Origin: Candidatus Poseidoniaceae archaeon
GTDB taxonomy: Archaea; Thermoplasmatota; Poseidoniia; Poseidoniales; Poseidoniaceae
DNA: 10,142 bases
Reading direction: 5' to 3'
NCBI GenBank assembly: GCA_022451835.1
Contig: JAKUNX010000060.1
Location: 1 to 10,142 of the forward strand
The notes below the pieces were generated by a model that worked only from the letters and a program-made list of their open reading frames with translations, was not told the origin of the DNA and ran no database searches. Both the position numbers and the translations under genes were made by a program. This document shows, in pieces, positions 5,983 through 10,142 of the stretch; position 1 is the first letter of the stretch; each line of letters begins with the position of its first letter.

Positions 5983-6744
5983 TCATTCGCTAAATTTATT
6001 TTTAATTTCTGCTAAGACTAATTGTAAATCTTTTTCTTCGATTACAGTATTACAATATTGTATTGGTCTTTCATCCCATGGATTAAAGCAAATCGCTAGA
6101 CCAGATTCTTGGAACATACCGATATCACCTGCTGAATCACCTACTGATGCTGTGCGTTCTTTGGAAATATTGTATCTCCTTTGAAGCATTTTTACAATTG
6201 CACCCTTCCCATTCATTTGAACTTGATATCTACCAAAATCATCCAATTCATATTCACCATTAAAAGTAATTTTACCCCTTAGCCAGCCGTTAGTGAAAAT
6301 TGATAACTGTGAATCGAATCCATTACCAAATCTATTTGCAGTATGTCGATCAATTCCACCCCACCTCCTAGACCAAGCTTTGTCTGATGGAAACTGTGCA
6401 GCTATGTCTCTTGCAGTTTGTTGAAGACCTCCTGAAATAATTGCAACTTTAGCACCATCATTCAACAACTCTGAAATTAATAGTTGCCAATTCTTCATCA
6501 TTGGCATTCCCTCCATCAATGACCTAAGTTCAGTATCAGTAATTTTTCTGTCTTTAATACTATTTTTAATTAGAGCAATATCTAGTTTTATCCAATCCCA
6601 TTCATTAAGTAAACCCTGATTATACAACTCAAATGACTCATCATTAGATATGCCTAATTTGTCGTAAACATATTGCCATGTTGACAGATGGTCAACCAAA
6701 ACACGATCCATATCCAAACAAACTAAGTAACGAAAATTAGACAT
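5983..6744 (-). CDS. HAD-superfamily phosphatase, phosphoserine phosphatase-like
   Basis: The 253-residue protein carries all four HAD motifs: motif I DMDRVLVD at 11-18 with nucleophile Asp11 and Asp13, motif II Ser104 in AIISGG, motif III Lys180 in NGKGAIV, and motif IV GDSAGDIGMF at 202-211 with Asp203 and Asp207. A helical C1 cap lies between motifs I and II, and the overall arrangement is like the SerB/PSP branch. Motif I is odd in having Arg14 where Gly, Ser or Thr is usual. Residues 120-175 form a larger than usual insert. The substrate is unknown: phosphoserine, a sugar phosphate or a lipid-linked phosphate are all possible. A Shine-Dalgarno-like GAGGCGAT overlaps the stop of the upstream GT2-like gene and ends 6 bases before ATG 6744, so the two genes are probably translated from one message. 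This context favours an envelope-glycan role over serine synthesis. Confidence 0.8.
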   Translation of the reverse strand: MSNFRYLVCLDMDRVLVDHLSTWQYVYDKLGISNDESFELYNQGLLNEWDWIKLDIALIKNSIKDRKITDTELRSLMEGMPMMKNWQLLISELLNDGAKVAIISGGLQQTARDIAAQFPSDKAWSRRWGGIDRHTANRFGNGFDSQLSIFTNGWLRGKITFNGEYELDDFGRYQVQMNGKGAIVKMLQRRYNISKERTASVGDSAGDIGMFQESGLAICFNPWDERPIQYCNTVIEEKDLQLVLAEIKNKFSE

Positions 6745-6757
6745 TGTTCAATCGCCT

Positions 6758-7627
6758 CTAAGCTGATTTATCATCATATTTATTCCAACCATACTGTGAT
6801 TGAATCTGCTCAACTTGTTTGCCCATAATATACAGGATTAGTGCAACCATCATAGCGAATAATCCGATCAAAGTCATTGCTATAGTGGCTAAAGTTACTC
6901 CAATAGAAACTGAATTCAACTCATTGAATGTATCAACTACGTTACCAGATAATCTGTAGCCCAAGAAAAACAAAACAATGCCTGGTATACCAAACAAGAA
7001 TAGTGGGTGCTTTGTTTCTAACATCCAATAAAATAATTGTGCGAACCTTGATGCAGTTGCTAGTGATTCCCTTTGAGGAATCTTGATTTTATCAGAGGAT
7101 TCGATTACTCTTACTCTTAATTTATCAGACAAATTAATTGTGCTTGTCATAGAATTTGCCTTGGCAAGTTCTTCTAGTCCGCGATTTGACAAAAATAAAT
7201 GATCGATGCTTAAAGAATCAATTACTAACTCTTCAGCAATAATGTCTTGATTTGCTTCGACATTGTTGAAGGAGATGTAAATATCCCACCCCTCTCTAGA
7301 ACGATTAACAACTACAGGCAATTCCTTCAATTTCCATTCATCTGTGACATAAATTACCAGATTAGAAAAATTATCATCAAACTTTGATTCACAAAGAAAC
7401 TTGGCTAATCTCGGCGCAGTGATTTCATTGTCAGGATAGTTTAAAATTTTGCAACCAAATTCACTTGCTAATTCCATAGTTCTATCATTTGAACCTGCGT
7501 CAACAAATATGACTTCTTCAGCAATCTCATTTGCTCTAACTAATAGTGAAATTATCCGTAATTCTAAATCTCTACCGACATAGACTACCCTAAGATTCTT
7601 ACTAGTCACAATGGGTTGTAAATTCAA
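6758..7627 (-). CDS. GT2-like membrane protein with degenerate glycosyltransferase domain
   Basis: Residues about 11-145 look like the first half of a GT2 (GT-A) fold: VVYVGRDLE, then EEVIFVDAGSNDRT near 37-50, which corresponds to the nucleotide-binding VDDGSxDxT element. The metal-binding region, usually DADE or DGDG after a beta strand, reads VIYVTDEW at 91-98, so the first Asp of the DxD is lost. No later catalytic Q/RxxRW or DPxCG block is visible. The C-terminus has two membrane segments at about 207-226 (HPLFLFGIPGIVLFF) and 241-268, an arrangement typical of archaeal GT2 proteins, then a polar tail. It may be a weak or inactive transferase that partners the divergent GT2 gene. The start is uncertain: TTG 7627 is the first in-frame possibility after an upstream stop, and GTG 7609 is the alternative. 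A TATA-like box about 30 bases upstream suggests a near-leaderless message. Confidence 0.72.
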   Translation of the reverse strand: MNLQPIVTSKNLRVVYVGRDLELRIISLLVRANEIAEEVIFVDAGSNDRTMELASEFGCKILNYPDNEITAPRLAKFLCESKFDDNFSNLVIYVTDEWKLKELPVVVNRSREGWDIYISFNNVEANQDIIAEELVIDSLSIDHLFLSNRGLEELAKANSMTSTINLSDKLRVRVIESSDKIKIPQRESLATASRFAQLFYWMLETKHPLFLFGIPGIVLFFLGYRLSGNVVDTFNELNSVSIGVTLATIAMTLIGLFAMMVALILYIMGKQVEQIQSQYGWNKYDDKSA

Positions 7628-7733
7628 TTGAACTTATAATCTGCGTTTGATAACTGATATAATCACGCAATTTTAATCTAAATTTGATTTACCGATAAGT
7701 TATGTTCATCAGCCTCGAAGACTTGGAAGTTAC
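7628..7733. promoter_or_regulatory. Divergent promoter region between the two GT2-type genes
   Basis: The 106 bases are strongly AT-rich. On the minus strand ATTATATC (complement of 7656-7663) is a good TATA box about 30-36 bases ahead of TTG 7627. On the plus strand TAAGTTAT at 7696-7703 is a weaker candidate about 31-38 bases ahead of ATG 7734. Neither gene has a clear Shine-Dalgarno, consistent with short or absent leaders. Shared control of the two units is possible. Confidence 0.45.
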
Positions 7734-8678
7734 ATGCGTAATGAATGGCATGTTGGCGTTGTCATTCCAGCAAAGAATGAACAAGATTTCATAGAAGACG
7801 TAATCAATTCAATTCCAGATTTTGTTGACAAAATAGTGGTAGTAAATGATGGGTCAAATGATGAAACTCAAGCGATTGTTGAGAATAATATCTCGACAAA
7901 TAACAAAATTAGATTAGTTAACCTTACTGGAAAAGGTGTTGGATTTGCCATAGATACTGGCCATCAAGAGATAATGAAATTATTGGACAAACCATTCGTT
8001 AGTGTAGTTATGGCGGGAGATGGCCAAATGAATCCAGAAGATTTAGATAGTCTCATTGAACCAATTATCCATAATCAATCTGATTACGTAAAAGGCAATA
8101 GATTCCATCACAAAGATGGAATTTCAGAAATGCCTAAATTACGAAAATTTGCAAGTATATTGTTAGGATTCCTTACCACATTAGCAGCGGGGAGACATGT
8201 TACTGACCCACAATGCGGTTATACAGCCACAAGTCACAATGTGCTTAAAGAATGGAATTGGTCTAAGTCATGGAAAAATTATGGCTATCCAAATTATTGG
8301 TTAATCGAATTATCTAGAAAATCACTTCGAGTTAAAGAAATACCAGTAACATGTATTTATGGTAACGAGAAATCTGGATTAAAGATGTTTTCATTTTTCA
8401 TTAGTGTCGGATTAATGATGGTAATAATGCATCACAAAAGATGCTTTTCAATGCTTTTCAGCAAATCTGTAGCGCCACATACGATCTTATCATTTACTGC
8501 TTATGCAATTGGTTGGATCGCAATACTCCCAGAAATCAGTACTGATCTAGAAAGAGAGTTAACAAATAGTTTCATTTCTAAAATAGTGTTAGCATTGTTT
8601 TGTTGGATATGCGCTCATATTTTTGATAGATTGGCAGTGAAATCGAGAACGGAGTTGAAAATAAATGCGCAGACATGA
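7734..8678 (+). CDS. GT2 glycosyltransferase, polyprenyl-phosphate sugar synthase-like
   Basis: This 314-residue protein has an intact DPM1/DPG synthase-like GT2 domain: VVIPAKNEQDFI at 9-20, VVVNDGSNDET at 35-45, the metal-binding AGDGQMNP at 94-101, VKGNRF at 119-124, and DPQCGYTA at 158-165. Such enzymes move a sugar from a nucleotide sugar to a polyprenyl (dolichyl) phosphate on the cytoplasmic face of the membrane, feeding protein or lipid glycosylation. Hydrophobic segments at about 217-232, 250-266 and 281-299 should anchor the C-terminus. The donor sugar cannot be predicted. The start at ATG 7734 puts the first beta strand at residues 7-11, as is normal. The gene diverges from the degenerate GT2-like gene, and its last 14 bases overlap the parvulin gene. 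An exact 10-base tandem repeat lies at 8441-8460. Confidence 0.9.
   Translation: MRNEWHVGVVIPAKNEQDFIEDVINSIPDFVDKIVVVNDGSNDETQAIVENNISTNNKIRLVNLTGKGVGFAIDTGHQEIMKLLDKPFVSVVMAGDGQMNPEDLDSLIEPIIHNQSDYVKGNRFHHKDGISEMPKLRKFASILLGFLTTLAAGRHVTDPQCGYTATSHNVLKEWNWSKSWKNYGYPNYWLIELSRKSLRVKEIPVTCIYGNEKSGLKMFSFFISVGLMMVIMHHKRCFSMLFSKSVAPHTILSFTAYAIGWIAILPEISTDLERELTNSFISKIVLALFCWICAHIFDRLAVKSRTELKINAQT
8441..8460 (+). repeat. Perfect 10-base tandem duplication inside the GT2 gene
   Basis: ATGCTTTTCA occurs twice in direct succession, within codons for RCFSMLFS after the first C-terminal membrane segment. The unit is not a multiple of three, so loss or gain of a copy would shift the frame and alter the last quarter of the protein. 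Confidence 0.85.
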
Positions 8679-8988
8679 CAAGAGAAATAATCCTAGAAAG
8701 GCACATGTTAGACATATATTAGTGCCAGATAAACCATCTGCAAGAGGAATAATTGAAGAGATATCTAAAGCTAAAAATCCGTTGAAAGTTTTCAAAAAGT
8801 CAGCAAAGAAATTTTCTACCTGTCCAAGCGGTTCGAAAAAAGGTGATTTAGGAGAATTTGTTGAAGGTCAAATGGTAAAACAATTCGAGGATGCTGTTTG
8901 GCAAACTGATATTGATGAAGTACCAAGTAAATTTGTTAAAACCCAATTTGGTTATCACATTATATGGGTACACTCAAAGACTGAATAA
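8665..8988 (+). CDS. Single-domain parvulin peptidyl-prolyl isomerase
   Basis: This 107-residue protein is one parvulin (rotamase) domain, like E. coli PpiC, preceded by a basic tail of about 12 residues (MRRHDKRNNPRK). Parvulin landmarks are AHVRHILV at 13-20 with His17, STCPSGSKKGDLGEF at 51-65 with the active-site Cys53, GQMVKQFEDAVW at 68-79, and TQFGYHIIWV at 93-102 with His98. It should catalyse cis-trans isomerisation of X-Pro bonds during protein folding. There is no signal peptide, so it is cytosolic. ATG 8665 lies inside the end of the upstream glycosyltransferase gene (14-base overlap, different frame), with GGAG at 8651-8654 as a possible Shine-Dalgarno; translational coupling is likely. 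It ends 8 bases before the convergent tRNA-Pro, including its CCA. Confidence 0.93.
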   Translation: MRRHDKRNNPRKAHVRHILVPDKPSARGIIEEISKAKNPLKVFKKSAKKFSTCPSGSKKGDLGEFVEGQMVKQFEDAVWQTDIDEVPSKFVKTQFGYHIIWVHSKTE

Positions 8989-8995
8989 TGTAAAA

Positions 8996-9073
8996 TGGTG
9001 GGCGTACCAAGATTTGAACTTGGGTCCAAGCGTCCCAAACGCCCGAGTATAGGCCAAACTAACCCATACGCCC
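8996..9073 (-). tRNA. tRNA-Pro (anticodon TGG) with encoded CCA
   Basis: On the minus strand the acceptor stem pairs GGGCGTA with TACGCCC, followed by discriminator A at 8999 and genomically encoded CCA at 8998-8996. The anticodon stem pairs GGGCG with CGCTT (two G-T wobbles) around loop TTTGGGA, giving anticodon TGG at 9035-9037, which reads proline CCN codons. The T arm pairs CCAAG with CTTGG around TTCAAAT. The D arm is weak, with a G-T pair and a T-T mismatch, a pattern also seen in other archaeal tRNA-Pro genes. No intron is present. Confidence 0.94.
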
Positions 9074-9107
9074 GTAGTTCTTGGCCACGACTTCCCTATT
9101 ATCAACT

Positions 9108-9545
9108 TCACTCAAGAAATTGCCAAATTCCTTCTCCTGCTCTAAGTATAACTCCTTGTGCTTCAGCCATCTCTAAAAATGCGACAACATCCTCATCAAA
9201 GCCCCTCTCAGCAAAATTTGTTTTCACTACCTCTAGAGTTAATTTACCATCGCTATCTACAGACTTTCGCAATACATTGAGTCCTTTTATTGATGAAAAA
9301 TTCGAACTAGTATCAATTAATTTTTCAGATTTTTTGAGTTGTTTTTCTAATGATTCGCGTAACTCCGGAGGGGTGTTGGCAATGATCACTTTGATCCGTA
9401 GATCGGCTGGATTGTCTGCACTATCAATTACTTGCGTTGCTTTATTGGTTCTTTGGCCACAATGTGGACAATTGTGTCCTAATGATTTTGCACCATAACA
9501 CATCTCGCATGCAGAGCACTTGAATACTTTCCATGGCTCTGACAT
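9108..9545 (-). CDS. Zinc-ribbon protein with putative C-terminal winged helix
   Basis: This 145-residue protein opens with a zinc ribbon: C10-x2-C13 (plus Cys16) and CPHCG at 26-30. A charged helical middle follows (about 55-80, PPELRESLEKQLKKSEKL), then a C-terminal segment of about 105-145 ending in AQGVILRAGEGIWQFLE. That end resembles the last helix and wing of a winged helix-turn-helix, as in archaeal DUF5817-type or MCM C-terminal domains. A nucleic-acid-binding role is inferred; no specific function is known. It follows the PvlArgDC-like gene by 36 bases on the same strand and precedes tRNA-Pro. ATG 9545 has no Shine-Dalgarno; an ATG 13 bases upstream is out of frame. The DUF5817 assignment is tentative. 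Confidence 0.75.
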   Translation of the reverse strand: MSEPWKVFKCSACEMCYGAKSLGHNCPHCGQRTNKATQVIDSADNPADLRIKVIIANTPPELRESLEKQLKKSEKLIDTSSNFSSIKGLNVLRKSVDSDGKLTLEVVKTNFAERGFDEDVVAFLEMAEAQGVILRAGEGIWQFLE

Positions 9546-9581
9546 GATTGTAAATCATGTCGAAGGTTCTTGTAGATGTCG

Positions 9582-10142
9582 TCATAATGAGAAATCAGTA
9601 TTACTTCCGCCGCCGCGCCTACTACCAGGTCTTAATGCAGGAGCGGCTGGCGCTTTCACATCAACGCGCTTTTGTTGTTTTTCTTCTGGCACTGTTAATC
9701 CACCCCTTATTGGCCCAGTTGATTGTCTTCCACCCATCGATAACGAGTTAGGCATTATCAATGCAGCCATCGCAACACCATGGTGTTCTGCACCAGCAGT
9801 TACTTCATCAACCGCGACATCAAAACTGACAACTTCCAAATCTCTAGTTGCCAATCTTCTTTGCAAATTTCTTCGAAGCATTAATGAGGTTTCTTCATAA
9901 TCTAAATCAGTACTAATAGTTGCAACAATTGCACATTCATCGCCCTCTGGGGTTACACAAGAAGCCCATGCAACTCCTGCGCAAGCACTTGAACCATTGA
10001 AGGCATAAGAAGTAGCCATATGACATTCAACTAGCGTACCCATAGGCAATGCCCGAGGAGGTGTGGCTTCAAAATTCAATGGTAGCATTGCACCTTTTGC
10101 TTCGATAAGACGCGTATCCCCCAAGCCAAGTTCAACTAGGCC
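9582..10142 (-). CDS. Pyruvoyl-dependent arginine decarboxylase-like protein (5' end beyond window)
   Basis: The frame is open to the right edge, so the N-terminus is missing; 186 codons are present. The core matches the PvlArgDC/pyruvoyl decarboxylase fold: LGDTRLIEAKGAMLP, then LPMGTLVECHMA, CAGVAWASC, CAIVATIS, and a C-terminal AEHHGVAMAALIMP strand. Active PvlArgDC self-cleaves at Ser-Ser in an LxRxSSxxPP context and forms pyruvoyl from the second Ser. Here the aligned positions read Lys-Gly (EAKGAMLP), so the pyruvoyl group probably cannot form. After the fold, the last 50 or so residues are Gly/Arg/Pro-rich with GPIRGG and SRRGGG, and look disordered. It may be a non-catalytic homologue, or the alignment near the cleavage site may be shifted. 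It is probably cotranscribed with the downstream zinc-ribbon gene. Family call from remembered sequences; activity is doubtful. Confidence 0.7.
   Translation of the reverse strand, partial: GLVELGLGDTRLIEAKGAMLPLNFEATPPRALPMGTLVECHMATSYAFNGSSACAGVAWASCVTPEGDECAIVATISTDLDYEETSLMLRRNLQRRLATRDLEVVSFDVAVDEVTAGAEHHGVAMAALIMPNSLSMGGRQSTGPIRGGLTVPEEKQQKRVDVKAPAAPALRPGSRRGGGSNTDFSL

Noticed and set aside
9520..9900. Plus-strand frames opposite the PvlArgDC-like gene
   Set aside because: They are mirror frames of a strongly supported minus-strand coding region and have no domain signature.
1..10142. Mobile elements, CRISPR arrays, phage genes
   Set aside because: No transposase or integrase frame, no regularly spaced repeats and no terminal inverted repeats were seen.

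Overview
The window looks like chromosomal DNA from an AT-rich marine archaeon, most likely a Poseidoniales (Marine Group II)-type euryarchaeon. The evidence is an archaeal-type asparaginyl-tRNA synthetase, two membrane-anchored GT2 glycosyltransferase-like proteins of an archaeal build, a protein of the pyruvoyl-dependent arginine decarboxylase fold, TATA-like boxes about 25-30 bases ahead of genes, few Shine-Dalgarno sites, and a large secreted beta-rich protein. No ribosomal RNA or lineage marker is present, so this placement is an inference. Genes are tightly packed on both strands, with no sign of a phage, transposon or CRISPR array.

Left part (1-3335): a secreted protein with a MAM/jelly-roll-like domain runs off the left edge on the minus strand. 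Diverging from it is ribose-5-phosphate isomerase A, followed by a tRNA-Lys(CTT). Facing the tRNA is a minus-strand run of carbamate kinase, nickel superoxide dismutase (SodN) and its S26-type maturation protease (SodX). SodN carries the complete nickel-hook sequence behind an eight-residue propeptide ending Ala-Ser-Ala. Substrate and dedicated protease sit 4 bases apart. This Ni-SOD module is the standout of the window.

Middle part (3336-5953): asparaginyl-tRNA synthetase diverges from carbamate kinase and is followed closely by a saccharopine dehydrogenase/lysine dehydrogenase-like oxidoreductase. On the opposite strand, overlapping the end of the oxidoreductase gene, is a 36-residue zinc-ribbon (rubredoxin-like) protein.

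Right-middle part (5983-8988): two divergent transcription units suggest envelope glycan or glycolipid work. The minus-strand unit encodes a degenerate GT2-like protein with two C-terminal membrane segments, then a HAD (phosphoserine phosphatase-like) phosphatase, and probably the zinc ribbon. The plus-strand unit encodes a canonical polyprenyl-phosphate-type GT2 glycosyltransferase whose gene overlaps a small cytosolic parvulin prolyl isomerase.

Right edge (8996-10142): on the minus strand, a PvlArgDC-like protein enters from the right edge. It lacks the Ser-Ser self-processing site and ends in a Gly/Arg/Pro-rich tail. It is followed by a zinc-ribbon/putative winged-helix protein and a tRNA-Pro(TGG) with an encoded CCA end.
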